From: Peptococcaceae bacterium 1198_IL3148
GTDB taxonomy: Bacteria > Bacillota > Desulfotomaculia > Desulfotomaculales > Desulfohalotomaculaceae
Reading direction: 5' to 3'
Assembly (NCBI GenBank): GCA_036763105.1
Contig: JBAIYS010000001.1
Coordinates: 62,001 to 126,000, forward strand
DNA length: 64,000 nucleotides
The notes under the pieces were generated by a model. It made no database searches. It had not been told where the DNA came from and saw only the letters and a program-made list of their open reading frames with translations. Every line of letters starts with the position of its first letter. Within the stretch, counting starts at the first letter, position 1. The translations under genes and the position numbers were made by a program. Positions 8,983-18,803 of this stretch are shown one piece after another.

Positions 8983-10278
8983 CTAGTTAACGTCAGGCCT
9001 AATAGGTTTTGATACCAAACCGGTGCGCGGAATTTCTGTTTGTACATTAATCACCACTTCTACATTGGGGAGAATTTCATACCACTGGTCAGATATTTGC
9101 TTCCAGTACTGGGGATAATGCCGGTATACCGCTCCGCCAAATCCAAAAACATCAACATGATGCTCCTGTTGGGCAGTTTCTAAAGCCATTTCTATGTCCT
9201 GTTTAATTTCATTTGCTAGCAATTGTTCTATCCTTATCAAATTTTCTGGTTCACTGTAATCCACATAAACTCGGGATTCCGCCACATTGGCTTCGGTTTT
9301 TATATTGATGTTGAATATAATATCACCTTCAGCAGTCACTGTAGGGGACATGTCACTGCTACTATTAATAATTTCCAAGGATACATTATTTTCCTGGCCA
9401 CCAAGACCGAAGGTATATATTCCTCCCTGGAGGCCTTCTCTAACCCATAATAGTCCTCTGGTTTCTCGTTCCCCTAACCACCCCACCATTCGCCCTTTAT
9501 CAAATATGGCAGTGCCAGAGAGATTAATATCTTGGGGATTAACTTGTCCGCCCTCTGCACCGGTTTTAGTGGGCACAACTGCCCGATTTAAAGCTAAATC
9601 TACTCCAGCAGTATAAGCGGACATTCCTGTATCTGCCAACATCTCTAAAAAGTCTCCCAATTGGGTCGGCGCATATACCGGTTCACGGTCTTGTTCTAAA
9701 ATAATCTCCACTATCCGTCCGGCCGGCGATATTTCGAGGGGGTTAGCTGCCTCCAACAATTGGCTTTGATCTGTTTGGGCGCTACTAATTATCACCCAGT
9801 TATTGCGTCGAATTTGCGGGTTGCGATCAAAGAAATCCATTAAATCCACAACCCCTTCCCGGGCCAATTGCTCTGAAATAATAATCACCTGATTGTGAGA
9901 AAAATACAGTTCTCTAGGGATACTGGAACTCATCCCTCGCACCGCTTCAAAAATCGTTTTGCCCTGATCAGCAAAATTGCGATAGGCAGCCGGGCCATCA
10001 CCACCTCCGCCGCCACCACCCATGCCACCGCCACCACCTCCGGTGAGGCCGGTGGGATTGATGGTCTGTACAATCACCTCAATGTTACCATCTTCACCTT
10101 TATCTAAAGCTATGGCCAGCACTATCGCCAACTGTTCCACTTCCACTTTGTCCCAACAAGCCGTTTGGGTCAGCATCATCAGAACAATTAAGCCAGCACA
10201 TAACAAATTATTTGCTTTTATGCCTGCGGTGGCTGCGCCGTTTTTTGGTGCCAGTTTGTGATTTATCTGCCTCTTCAT
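8983..10278 (-). CDS. gerC: Spore germination lipoprotein Ger(x)C
   Basis: This is the C subunit of a GerA-type nutrient germinant receptor, anchored in the spore inner membrane. A signal peptide ends at a lipobox (LTQTAC, Cys about 41) followed by WDKVEVEQLAIVLAIALDKG, the family's usual start. The three-domain GerC body fills the rest of 431 aa. A glycine-rich loop (about 80-95, GGGGGGMGGGGGGGDGP) is unusual. The start overlaps the end of gerA by 71 nt, and the two genes are probably translationally coupled. No gerB permease lies between or next to them; one is at 18933-20057. Confidence 0.93.
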   Translation of the reverse strand: MKRQINHKLAPKNGAATAGIKANNLLCAGLIVLMMLTQTACWDKVEVEQLAIVLAIALDKGEDGNIEVIVQTINPTGLTGGGGGGMGGGGGGGDGPAAYRNFADQGKTIFEAVRGMSSSIPRELYFSHNQVIIISEQLAREGVVDLMDFFDRNPQIRRNNWVIISSAQTDQSQLLEAANPLEISPAGRIVEIILEQDREPVYAPTQLGDFLEMLADTGMSAYTAGVDLALNRAVVPTKTGAEGGQVNPQDINLSGTAIFDKGRMVGWLGERETRGLLWVREGLQGGIYTFGLGGQENNVSLEIINSSSDMSPTVTAEGDIIFNINIKTEANVAESRVYVDYSEPENLIRIEQLLANEIKQDIEMALETAQQEHHVDVFGFGGAVYRHYPQYWKQISDQWYEILPNVEVVINVQTEIPRTGLVSKPIRPDVN

Positions 10279-12040
10279 TTTGCCCTTCAGTTTGTTGGTC
10301 CCTCCTGGTGTTCATAGTTTCATAATGACGCTGGCGTTCTCCCTGCCAAGCACTTTTATCGTCTTCAGTTTTTTTATCCACCTCTTGGTGCTGATCACTC
10401 AATTTATTTTGCCAAGGTCCGGGTTTTAAATCTGGCAACTGCCGGTATGGGTTGTCTTTACTTAATTGTTCTGGGCGCCGGTTATAAGCCCACAGGGGTG
10501 CTCTGACCACAGTATCCTTTAGGCCGGATTGGTCTACGGGAGCAAAGGGTGCCAAGTAGGGGACCCCAAAGCTGCGCAATCCCGCCATATGTACCAAAAT
10601 AACCATTAAACCAACCATAATGCCAAAAAGCCCCAGTGTACCAGCTAAAAGCATCATTGGAAATCGCAAAATCCGCATTGCAATGGACATGTTGAAGGCG
10701 GGATTAACAAAGGAGGCAATACCAGTTACCGCCACAACAATAACCATTAAGGGTGATACTATTCCTGCGGAAACCGCAGCCTCACCCACCACCAAAGCTC
10801 CCACAATGCTTACCGCCTGGCCAACGGGTCGGGGTAATCTTAGTCCTGCTTCCCGCAGCGCCTCAAAACTAAATTCCATTAGCAGTGCCTCCACCAGCGC
10901 CGGAAAGGGCACCCCTTCCCGGCTGGCGGCAATTCTGATTAATAGCGGGGTGGGAATCATTTCCTGGTGAAAAGTAGTGATGGCAATATACAGGGATGGC
11001 AACACTAGCGATACCCCCAAAGCTGTATAGCGCAATATCCTGATGAAAGTGCCAATAAGAAAACGCTCATAATAATCCTCCGAGGCTTGAAGAAAAGAAA
11101 CAAACTCCCCTGGTATCACCAATACAAAGGGGGTATTGTCAGTAAAAATTGCCACGCGACCGGACATTAAAGCATCGGCCACCTTATCTGGACGCTCGGT
11201 ATGAATAATTTGGGGAAAGGGTGAATAAGGGTTATCTTCAATTAATTCCTCAATGTAACCACTTTCCAGCACCCCATCTATTTCAATACGGGCCAAACGC
11301 TTTTTGGCCTCTGCCACCAACTTAGGGTCAGCCAAACCACGGATATAACCAATGGCCACACTGGTATTAGAAATTCGACCAATGGTCATACTCTCGATAA
11401 TTAAATTGGGAGACTGCACCCGCCTGCGCACCATGGCTGTGTTGGTGCGCAGGTTTTCCACAAACCCTTCTCTGGGGCCCCGCACCACGCCTTCGGATAA
11501 TGGTTCACTAATGCTGCGGTAGTTAAAGCCTTTGACGCTAACTAACAGACACTTTTTGTGCTTATCTATAAAGACCGCCGCATCACCATAGAGTACACCA
11601 CCAAGGATGGCTTTATAATCATCGGCAATGCGCACATCAGAAGCAGCCAGCATGGCATTGAGCACCTGCTCAAAGGGTATGCCACCGCCTTTGCCATTGC
11701 CAGACAAATTTTGATTAGTCATCAGCGGTTTCATAATGGATTTATTAATCATGTCTGCATCGGTCATTCCGTCCAAATAGACAATGGCCGCCTGGGTATC
11801 CCCGTTGGGGCCAATACTAAATTTGCGCACCACAAAGTCGCTATTACCGGCCATGATACTGCGCAATGCATTAACGTTCACATCTAACTGATAGACAACT
11901 TCCATACCCTCCAGTTCTTTGGCTTGAAAAATATGAGGGATGGGATCTGCTGGAATTTGAGATGGCTTTTTGGTGCTGAGCGGACGCTTCATTTTGGGCA
12001 TAAATCCCAACAGTTTTTGCAACGCCCCTTTATTTTTCAT
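10208..12040 (-). CDS. gerA: Spore germination protein GerA (GerAA family)
   Basis: This is the A subunit of a germinant receptor. A soluble N-terminal domain (about 35-300) is followed by several membrane helices in the C-terminal half and the conserved SREGVPFPALVEALLMEFSF motif (about 375-394). The tail is hydrophilic and strongly basic (KKRRSHRRHKSK). I chose the ATG at 12040 (610 aa), because GGAGGGG is spaced 7 nt before it; the earlier in-frame ATG at 12067 lies upstream of that ribosome site. It is the first gene of a gerA-gerC-D unit, 54 nt after folC. Confidence 0.93.
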   Translation of the reverse strand: MKNKGALQKLLGFMPKMKRPLSTKKPSQIPADPIPHIFQAKELEGMEVVYQLDVNVNALRSIMAGNSDFVVRKFSIGPNGDTQAAIVYLDGMTDADMINKSIMKPLMTNQNLSGNGKGGGIPFEQVLNAMLAASDVRIADDYKAILGGVLYGDAAVFIDKHKKCLLVSVKGFNYRSISEPLSEGVVRGPREGFVENLRTNTAMVRRRVQSPNLIIESMTIGRISNTSVAIGYIRGLADPKLVAEAKKRLARIEIDGVLESGYIEELIEDNPYSPFPQIIHTERPDKVADALMSGRVAIFTDNTPFVLVIPGEFVSFLQASEDYYERFLIGTFIRILRYTALGVSLVLPSLYIAITTFHQEMIPTPLLIRIAASREGVPFPALVEALLMEFSFEALREAGLRLPRPVGQAVSIVGALVVGEAAVSAGIVSPLMVIVVAVTGIASFVNPAFNMSIAMRILRFPMMLLAGTLGLFGIMVGLMVILVHMAGLRSFGVPYLAPFAPVDQSGLKDTVVRAPLWAYNRRPEQLSKDNPYRQLPDLKPGPWQNKLSDQHQEVDKKTEDDKSAWQGERQRHYETMNTRRDQQTEGQNEEADKSQTGTKKRRSHRRHKSK

Positions 12041-12094
12041 AAAAAAACCCCTCCAAATAATATGCATGTTTATTATTGGTAGGGGTGGTTTATT

Positions 12095-13396
12095 TTATTC
12101 TACAGTTTTAAATATGTGTGCTCTGGCTTCCGCCAACATATACAATGATCCCGTAACACACAGCAGTTGTTGGTCTTTAGCCAGTGCTATGCCTTGATCC
12201 ACAGCATCGGCCACCTGTTCATAAACATATACGTTTTTAGTGTAACCCTTGGCCCAATTGGCCACCTGCTGCCAATCTCCCGCCCGGGGGTTATTGGGTT
12301 TGGTAATTACCACTGCCTCTGCCATCGGGGTCAGTGTTGCTATTACCCGTTGCCGCTCTTTATCGGCCAGCATGCCCAACACCAGCACTATACCCCGCTG
12401 AGGAAAATATCGATTTAGTGTAGCCACCAGCGCTTTAACTCCAGCTAGGTTATGGGCACCATCCAATACAATTGTGGGAGTGGTGTCCAGTACTTCAAAG
12501 CGCCCCGGCCAGCTGACCTTCGCCATGCCGGCTTTCACGATGGCTGGGGTTAAAATTACCCCGTGGGGTTCCAAAGCCTCCAAAGTAGCTATGGCGGTGG
12601 CAGCATTGGCCTGTTGATGTTCGCCCAATAGCGGTAAAAACAAGTGCTGGTAGTTGTGCAATTTACCTTTAATGGTTAAATACTGCCCTTTAATGGTGCT
12701 GTCCCCTTGTCCACTCCAGGTGATGTCTTGCCCCACCACTGTTAAGGGTGCCCCATTTTTGTTGCAGGTTTCTTTAATTATTGCCAACGCTGCCTTATTT
12801 GCCGCCGCAGTGACCACCGGCACTTGGGGTTTGATAATACCAGCCTTTACCTGAGCAATTTCTGCAATGCTATTACCCAGCAAATTCATATGATCCATAC
12901 TGACATTGGTAATTACCGACACCAGCGGTTGCACCACATTGGTGGAATCTATTGCTCCCCCTAACCCCACTTCCATAACCACATAGTCCACTTGCTCTTG
13001 GTAAAAGTAAGTTAGAGCCATGGCAGTGCTAACCTCAAACTCAGTGGGATGCTCCACACCCTCTGCCACCATAGCATCCAGATGTGGTTTAAGCTGCTGT
13101 ACCAGTTCGCTTACCGCCTGCTCACTGATTTCGGTACCATTAACGCGGTAACGCTCAGTATAGCGGTGTAAGTGGGGTGAAGTGAAGGCGCCCACCCGGT
13201 AACCGGCCTGCTGCAAAATGGCAGCTATTATGGCGCTGGTTGAACCTTTGCCATTGGTGCCACCCACATGGATTACTTTTAGTTTTAGGTGGGGATCGCC
13301 CAATCGTTTCAACAATGCGTTAATTCGATCCAAGCCCAAATTAATGCCGAATTTGGTTAAATTCTGTAAGTAACCTATAGCTGTTTGATAGTTCAT
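12095..13396 (-). CDS. folC: Bifunctional folylpolyglutamate synthase/dihydrofolate synthase
   Basis: FolC (433 aa) adds glutamate to dihydropteroate and folates in an ATP-dependent reaction. The Mur-ligase-like P-loop VGGTNGKGSTSA lies at about 43-54, followed by the FolC signature EVGLGGAIDSTN (about 143-154) and the C-terminal DGAHNLAGV motif. It follows valS and the HicB-like gene, consistent with the common valS-folC pairing in Firmicutes. All motifs are intact. Confidence 0.96.
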   Translation of the reverse strand: MNYQTAIGYLQNLTKFGINLGLDRINALLKRLGDPHLKLKVIHVGGTNGKGSTSAIIAAILQQAGYRVGAFTSPHLHRYTERYRVNGTEISEQAVSELVQQLKPHLDAMVAEGVEHPTEFEVSTAMALTYFYQEQVDYVVMEVGLGGAIDSTNVVQPLVSVITNVSMDHMNLLGNSIAEIAQVKAGIIKPQVPVVTAAANKAALAIIKETCNKNGAPLTVVGQDITWSGQGDSTIKGQYLTIKGKLHNYQHLFLPLLGEHQQANAATAIATLEALEPHGVILTPAIVKAGMAKVSWPGRFEVLDTTPTIVLDGAHNLAGVKALVATLNRYFPQRGIVLVLGMLADKERQRVIATLTPMAEAVVITKPNNPRAGDWQQVANWAKGYTKNVYVYEQVADAVDQGIALAKDQQLLCVTGSLYMLAEARAHIFKTVE

Positions 13397-13399
13397 CGT

Positions 13400-13627
13400 T
13401 TAGCCGCAGTTATCCTTAATTAACCAATCTTGAATGGTTAGACGCATGTTTTCCATAGCTTCCTGCGGTGTGGCACCAACGGTGGCACAACCAGGCAAAT
13501 CCGCTGTCAGCGCCATATAACGGTTCTCTTCTTCATCCTTCTCTACAATTACGTTCACAGTCATTTTGATGGTACCAACCTGCTTGCCATTTTCTTCCTT
13601 TAAAACCGTATCCCATTTAAGAGCCAC
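13400..13627 (-). CDS. HicB-like small protein (orphan)
   Basis: The 75-aa product has the HicB-type partial RNase H fold signature: a beta strand, then YMALTADLPGCATVGATPQEAMENMR, close to the antitoxin pattern for the proline-glycine-cysteine turn and following helix. There is no DNA-binding tail and no hicA toxin beside it. I placed the start at the GTG at 13627, because GGGGGAG lies 9 nt upstream. A longer frame would begin with TTG at 13666, inside a palindromic repeat and without a ribosome site. It sits between valS and folC, 4 nt from folC. Confidence 0.7.
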   Translation of the reverse strand: MALKWDTVLKEENGKQVGTIKMTVNVIVEKDEEENRYMALTADLPGCATVGATPQEAMENMRLTIQDWLIKDNCG

Positions 13628-13656
13628 TTTTGACTTCTCCCCCTTTTCCTTTTCTT

Positions 13657-13689
13657 CATAAGACAAGGGGACAGGTCCCGTGTCTTATG
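13657..13689. repeat. Nested 33-bp palindrome between valS and HicB-like gene
   Basis: The outer arms CATAAGAC (13657-13664) and GTCTTATG (13682-13689) are perfect inverted copies. Inside them GGGAC and GTCCC form a second inverted repeat around 2 nt. Sequences of the GGGACCTGTCCC type recur between genes in clostridia and related bacteria, so this may be one copy of a dispersed repeat. It has no U-run and is not a typical terminator. Confidence 0.6.
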
Positions 13690-13718
13690 AATTAGGATTA
13701 TGAATTTTGAATGGCTTG

Positions 13719-16358
13719 CTACTTAAGCATTTCTAGCCGTTCGGTTAAAGCGTTTTTCTTGTTGGTTAGTTCTTGCTGCTTGGCTTTTTCCTTTTCTATT
13801 ACCTCTGCCGGGGCTTTGGCCAGGAAGCCTTGGTTGTTTAGTTTACCCTGTACCCGCTGCAAATCCTTTTCAATGTTGGTCAAGTCCTTGTTTAAACGGG
13901 CAATTTCTTTATCGATATCAATTAAGCCCTTTAGCGGTACCACCACTTCTATCCCTTTGGCAATGCCCACCGCTGCTTGATCAGGCTTTTCAGCCAATTG
14001 GTCTGTTACAGTGACCTCGGCCTTAGCTAAATCTGCAATGTAACTGGCATTTTGTTGTAGTACTGCTTGACTGTTTTCATCGGCGGTGGCTAAAATTACC
14101 TCTGCTACTTTACTTGGTGGCACTTGCATTTCGCCCCTAATTCTTCTTACTTCGGTAATTACCTCCATCAGCAATTCCATGGCATTTTCCACATCTGGGT
14201 CACGCAGTTCTGGGTTGTACTGTGGCCATTGTTGCAGCATGATGGTTTCACCCTGGTGGGGCAAATGTTGCCAAATTTCCTCAGTGATAAAGGGCATAAA
14301 TGGATGCAATAATTCCGTGGTACCCCTTAATACTGTTACCAGTACCTGTTGGGCGGTGACCCGATCCTCTGGGGTGGTTTTGCCGTACAGTCTGGGTTTA
14401 ACCAGTTCAATGTACCAGTCACACAATTCGCTCCAGCTGAATTCATAAATCACCCGGGCAGCCTCACCCAATTCATAACGTCCCAGGTAATCTGTCACTT
14501 CGCTGATAGCTTGGTGATAACGACTCAATATCCAGCGATCAGCCAGTGTTAATTCTCCCCCTGCGGCATTGTTATCGTAATCTTCTAAGTTCATCAGCGC
14601 AAAGCGAGATGCGTTCCACAATTTGTTGGCAAAGTTGCGGGCGCCATCTAAGCGTTCAAAGTGGAAACGCAAATCATTGCCGGGGGTGTTACCGGTTACC
14701 AGCATAAAGCGCAGGCTATCGGCACCGTGGGTTTCAATTACTTCCAATGGGTCTACACCGTTACCCAATGATTTACTCATTTTCCGTCCTTGGGCATCCA
14801 AAACTAAGCCGTGAATAAACACTTCTTTAAAGGGCACTTCTTTCATGTTGTGCAGGCCAGAGAAAATCATCCGGGCCACCCAGAAAAAGATAATATCTCT
14901 ACCGGTGACCAGCACACTGGTGGGGTAAAAATGTTTTAATTCCTCAGTTTGTTCTGGCCAACCTAAAGTGGAAAAGGGCCACAGCGCTGATGAGAACCAG
15001 GTATCCAATACGTCGGGGTCCTGCTCCATTTGACCACCGCACTTGCCACACTGGGCCGGCGCTTCCTTTGCTGCCACCATTTCACCACAGTCTTGACAGT
15101 AATACACCGGAATCCGGTGACCCCACCATAGCTGCCGAGAAATACACCAATCCCGAATGTTTTCCATCCAGTTCAAATAAATTTTAGTGAACCGCTCTGG
15201 TATAAAGCGCACATCTCCATTTTTGGCGGCGGCAATGGCTGGTTCTGCCAAAGGTTGCATTTTAACAAACCACTGTTTAGAAAGCATCGGCTCAATTACA
15301 GTGTCACAGCGATAGCAATGGCCCACCGCGTGATCGTGATCATCTACCTTTAACAGTGCACCGCTGGCTTCCAAATCTTTAACAATCTGCTTGCGGCACT
15401 GATACCGATCCATACCCCGATATTTTTCTCCCGCCATTGCATTCATCCGGCCATCTTTATCGATTACTTGAATTTCTTCCAAGTTATGACGTTTACCCAT
15501 TTCAAAGTCATTGGGGTCGTGGGCTGGCGTTATTTTTACACAACCGGTACCAAAGGATGGATCCACATAATCATCCGCAATGATCGGCATTTCTCTACCA
15601 ACCAGCGGCAGCACCAAGGTACGGCCAATCAAATGTTGGTAACGTTCATCTTCGGGGTGTACCGCCACCGCCACGTCACCAAGCATTGTTTCCGGTCTGG
15701 TGGTGGCAATGACAATGTACTCCTCTGGATTATCTTTAAAAGGATACTTAAAGTGATACAGGTGTCCGGGCTGATCTTTGTGTTCCACTTCAATGTCAGA
15801 GATGGTGGTACTACAATGAGGGCACCAGTTGGTAATATAGTTGCCCCGATAAATCAAGCCTTCGTTGTACAGCTTAATAAATACTTCCTGCACCGCTGCA
15901 GAACAACCGTCATCCATAGTGAACCGTTCCCGGTTCCAATCACAGGAGGCACCCAGTTTGCGCAATTGAGTGGTAATGCGGTTTCCGTACTGCTCTTTCC
16001 AATCCCATACCCGTTCTAAAAACTTTTCACGGCCCACCTCATACTTGTTGGTGCCTTCTTCTTTCAGTTGCTCCTCCACCTTCGCCTGGGTAGCAATACC
16101 AGCGTGATCGGTTCCAGGCAACCATAAAGCATTATAGCCTTGCATGCGACGCCAACGGGTAAGGATGTCCTGCAATGTGTTATCTAGGGCATGTCCCATG
16201 TGCAATTGTCCAGTGACGTTTGGTGGTGGCATTACAATACAGAAGGGCTGCCTTTTGGTATCCACCTCTGCTTTAAAATACTTACTTTCTTCCCAGTGTT
16301 GGTACCATTTGTCCTCAACTTCCCGGGGATTGTAAACTTTGTTTAATTCCTGTGACAT
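13719..16358 (-). CDS. valS: Valyl-tRNA synthetase
   Basis: ValS (879 aa) is a class I synthetase charging tRNA-Val. The HIGH-type motif is [15 protein letters not shown] (about 45-59), the KMSKS loop is [11 protein letters not shown] (about 525), an editing CP1 domain lies between them and a C-terminal coiled coil ([20 protein letters not shown]) binds tRNA. I chose the ATG at 16358, because AGGAGG lies 6 nt upstream; the frame extends a little further 5'. Zinc-ligand cysteine pairs (CQDCGE, CGKCGG) lie near 420-440. Expression is under T-box control (16417-16719). Confidence 0.97.
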   Translation of the reverse strand: MSQELNKVYNPREVEDKWYQHWEESKYFKAEVDTKRQPFCIVMPPPNVTGQLHMGHALDNTLQDILTRWRRMQGYNALWLPGTDHAGIATQAKVEEQLKEEGTNKYEVGREKFLERVWDWKEQYGNRITTQLRKLGASCDWNRERFTMDDGCSAAVQEVFIKLYNEGLIYRGNYITNWCPHCSTTISDIEVEHKDQPGHLYHFKYPFKDNPEEYIVIATTRPETMLGDVAVAVHPEDERYQHLIGRTLVLPLVGREMPIIADDYVDPSFGTGCVKITPAHDPNDFEMGKRHNLEEIQVIDKDGRMNAMAGEKYRGMDRYQCRKQIVKDLEASGALLKVDDHDHAVGHCYRCDTVIEPMLSKQWFVKMQPLAEPAIAAAKNGDVRFIPERFTKIYLNWMENIRDWCISRQLWWGHRIPVYYCQDCGEMVAAKEAPAQCGKCGGQMEQDPDVLDTWFSSALWPFSTLGWPEQTEELKHFYPTSVLVTGRDIIFFWVARMIFSGLHNMKEVPFKEVFIHGLVLDAQGRKMSKSLGNGVDPLEVIETHGADSLRFMLVTGNTPGNDLRFHFERLDGARNFANKLWNASRFALMNLEDYDNNAAGGELTLADRWILSRYHQAISEVTDYLGRYELGEAARVIYEFSWSELCDWYIELVKPRLYGKTTPEDRVTAQQVLVTVLRGTTELLHPFMPFITEEIWQHLPHQGETIMLQQWPQYNPELRDPDVENAMELLMEVITEVRRIRGEMQVPPSKVAEVILATADENSQAVLQQNASYIADLAKAEVTVTDQLAEKPDQAAVGIAKGIEVVVPLKGLIDIDKEIARLNKDLTNIEKDLQRVQGKLNNQGFLAKAPAEVIEKEKAKQQELTNKKNALTERLEMLK

Positions 16359-16416
16359 TTTTGACCTCCTGTTTTTCAAAAATTATTACATTTCATCTAC
16401 ATTTAGCGTTAAATAC

Positions 16417-16719
16417 AAAAAAGCCCCTTTCGAACAAACAAGGACGAAAAGAGCTTTATTTCGCGGTACCACCTTGATTCCGGTTACATTCACATAACCG
16501 ACCCTCAATATAGCTATATCGGGCATACCCGGTTGAACCTACTACCACCAGTTTTAGTTCAGCTCAACTGCTCCGGGGCGACAGTTTACGTTTTGGGCAG
16601 GAAATTTTTCAGCCAAGAATTTCCCTCTCTGCCAGCCCAAGGGTTCGCAAACCCTCCCCTTCAACGCATTAAGAATATAGTTTTCACCCACTATATTACT
16701 GATTTTGAGCTAAACTGTC
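16417..16719 (-). promoter_or_regulatory. T-box leader of valS (specifier GUA)
   Basis: On the minus strand the universal T-box sequence AAGGTGGTACCGCG is at 16462-16476. It is followed by a terminator stem (16421-16432 with 16445-16456) and a U-run. Stem I is closed by GACAGTTT (16712-16719) pairing with AAACTGTC (16580-16587). The 5' internal loop contains an AGTA motif, and the 3' loop reads AAAACGTAAAC, so the specifier is most likely GUA (16587-16589), a valine codon. Uncharged tRNA-Val should stabilise the antiterminator and turn on valS. The tRNA-Val(UAC) at 35744-35819 would match this specifier. Confidence 0.93.
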
Positions 16720-16750
16720 AACTTCTTCGTTGAACATAGCAAAAGTTGCT

Positions 16751-17020
16751 TAACGGAGCCAGACACCAGCCTGGGCAAATTGTTGTGGGTACGTCAACTT
16801 TATTCCAACAGCTGAAATCAGGCACCGCAAGATAGGTGGCTTTTGCCCTTGCATGTCAGGTCGGAGGCAGGGTGGCGCATAGGACGTGCGCCACTGGCAG
16901 CTGAGTCATGGAAGACGAATCTGCCGGGAACCCTGCCGTAGACAGCCGAATGAGCTTGGTGAGGTCTGCAAAACTATCCCAAAAGTGAGCGGGCAGCAGG
17001 TGACGGGTTTTTAAACGCAA
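16751..17020. other. GC-rich structured intergenic region, possible unrecognised RNA
   Basis: About 270 nt between the valS T-box and the next gene holds no convincing coding frame but is rich in GC and in nested complementarity. Helices seen are GGGCAAA (16773-16779) with TTTGCCC (16842-16848), GGCAGGGT (16866-16873) with ACCCTGCC (16930-16937) enclosing GGCGCA/TGCGCC (16874-16879/16887-16892) and TGGCAG/CTGCCG (16895-16900/16921-16926), and GTAGAC/GTCTGC (16938-16943/16964-16969). I compared it by eye with SRP, 6S, RNase P, tmRNA and common riboswitches and could not place it. The strand is undetermined. Confidence 0.45.
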
Positions 17021-17080
17021 CCTATATCTCAACAACAAAACAAAAATTAAACCAAGCAAAAGACACCGGCATAACAGCGT

Positions 17081-17521
17081 TTAAACTGCCCTTCTTTTCA
17101 TTCTTCGGGTGCTGGGTAGGTTCACTCCTAAAATACCACCAATTACCCCGGCCATTATTAGCGGTAATATAGCCAGCAACAGACCCAGTTCTAGGGTATA
17201 CACACCCAAATACACCGACACTGCGGCAAAGCACAAGGCATACAAGCTCCCCACCAGTAGCCCATGCCTCATACCCTGTTTATTTGCCACTGCACCACAA
17301 ATCATTGCCCCTAACAGCGAACTGATCACTACGCTAATAAAAATAATGGTGGTCAAGTGATAAACTGGCGCCGCCGTAACCATTATATACACACCCAGCG
17401 CTAACACCACTGCAATACTGATACAGATGGACCAGGTTACCCCCAATAAAACTGCCCCGGGATAAACATTTTTTTGCCCTTTAATTGGTGCAGACCAGCT
17501 AAGAAATGTTAACCGTTTCAT
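17081..17521 (-). CDS. TIGR04086-type membrane protein
   Basis: This 146-aa protein has four hydrophobic helices (about 22-48, 55-75, 85-105 and 110-130). Small residues between helices 2 and 3 (GAMICGAVANKQGMRHGLLVGSLY) match the pattern of the TIGR04086 family, found in spore-forming Firmicutes. The function is unknown. It is transcribed toward valS but is separated from it by the structured region and the T-box. Confidence 0.7.
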   Translation of the reverse strand: MKRLTFLSWSAPIKGQKNVYPGAVLLGVTWSICISIAVVLALGVYIMVTAAPVYHLTTIIFISVVISSLLGAMICGAVANKQGMRHGLLVGSLYALCFAAVSVYLGVYTLELGLLLAILPLIMAGVIGGILGVNLPSTRRMKRRAV

Positions 17522-17667
17522 AATTACCTCCTAGTTACTGGAAACTTTCTCTATATAAGTATGCAACAGTATAGTTTTTATGCGGACAACCTAAAAAATA
17601 ATCATTAAATATTAACTAATTAATAGAATTATATGAGGATATTTCCAAAAAGTGAGGGGGAGCAAAG

Positions 17668-18759
17668 GTGAATAAAAAACTAATCTGGTTGGCAATTTTT
17701 TTAATTGCTGTTAGCGGGTTGGTATTAACCAAATATATGCTGACCAAGGATTCTGAACCAGAAAAAAAAATTCCCGTCGTCCGGGTGCTGGAAGAGAGAA
17801 GAAATATTCTGTTTTTACCCCACTACCTAGCTATGGAGTTGGGATTCTTTGCGGAACAAAATATTGATGTACAACTAAAAACAGTGCCCCCGGGTGAGAC
17901 CGCCCACAATATTTTAGATGAGGGCAAAGCCGATGTCATTATAGCTGGACCTGGCCAAGTAATTTTAGCTGACCCCATCAAAGGGGTTAATTCCCCTAAG
18001 GCCTTTGCTGAGATCACCCAAAAGGACGGTTCCTTTTTTATAGCTAGAGAAACCAATGAAAATTTTCAATGGACCGATGTCAAAAACCGTACCATTATCT
18101 CTGGCTATCCCACCGAAGACACCAGTCTGATATTGGAATATATTCTGAGGCAGCATGAAATTGCCCCCAACTGGCACTGCAATGTAATTGAAAATTTACC
18201 CATAGAATTGCGCCCCGGTGCCTTTAAGTCCGGCAGTGGCAGTTTTATAGTTGTAGATGAACCAAATGCCACATTACTGGAAAACCAGCAGATGGGAAAG
18301 GTAGTGGCCTCTTTGGGTAACGATGCTGGCAATATGCCAGCGGCAGTATACATGGCCAACCCGCAATATTTAGACAGCAAAACCACAGTGGTGCAAGGAC
18401 TAGTTAATGGCTTGCACAAAACCCAACAATGGATGATGTATCATAGCGTGGAGGAAATGGCCAATCTCGTTGCCGATTATTTTCCGGATTATGAGCGGGA
18501 TTTGCTAATAGCCATTATAAAAAGGTATAAAAATATTGACTTGTGGAGCGACAATCCAATCATTGATAAAGTCAGTTATGATAACCTGTATACAGCCATT
18601 GAAAGTTCCGGAGAATTAGTTAACAAAAGTTCTTACAGTAAAGCGGTAACCAATCACTACGCCCAAAGGGCGGTCAGAACGGTGCATTATGTGCCGGAGG
18701 ATAAACAAAAGCCTAAGCCGGGATTAAATTGGCGGTACATTAAGAGTTTGTTTTCATAG
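17668..18759 (+). CDS. Membrane-anchored NMT1/SsuA-type substrate-binding protein (orphan)
   Basis: This 363-aa protein has an N-terminal hydrophobic helix (about 4-24) without a lipobox cysteine, so it is probably an uncleaved anchor. A periplasmic-binding-protein type II fold follows, with LPHYLAMELGFFAEQNIDVQLKTVPPG (about 50-76), the hallmark of NMT1/SsuA/TauA proteins that bind pyrimidines, sulfonates or nitrate. The C-terminus is basic and proline-rich. No permease or ATPase gene is adjacent, and it is the only plus-strand gene in this part. The ribosome site GAGGGGG precedes the GTG start. It may be a sensor or may serve a distant transporter. Confidence 0.75.
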   Translation: MNKKLIWLAIFLIAVSGLVLTKYMLTKDSEPEKKIPVVRVLEERRNILFLPHYLAMELGFFAEQNIDVQLKTVPPGETAHNILDEGKADVIIAGPGQVILADPIKGVNSPKAFAEITQKDGSFFIARETNENFQWTDVKNRTIISGYPTEDTSLILEYILRQHEIAPNWHCNVIENLPIELRPGAFKSGSGSFIVVDEPNATLLENQQMGKVVASLGNDAGNMPAAVYMANPQYLDSKTTVVQGLVNGLHKTQQWMMYHSVEEMANLVADYFPDYERDLLIAIIKRYKNIDLWSDNPIIDKVSYDNLYTAIESSGELVNKSSYSKAVTNHYAQRAVRTVHYVPEDKQKPKPGLNWRYIKSLFS

Positions 18760-18803
18760 GCTACCAAGCATAGGAATAAAATGTCATTCGTTATTACATG
18801 CAG

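Noticed and set aside
16844-16920. GTCAGGTCGGAGGCAGGG considered as the SRP RNA apical domain
   Set aside because: The GGAA tetraloop and the symmetric loop GGAAGGAAGCAGC are missing, and no Alu domain precedes it.
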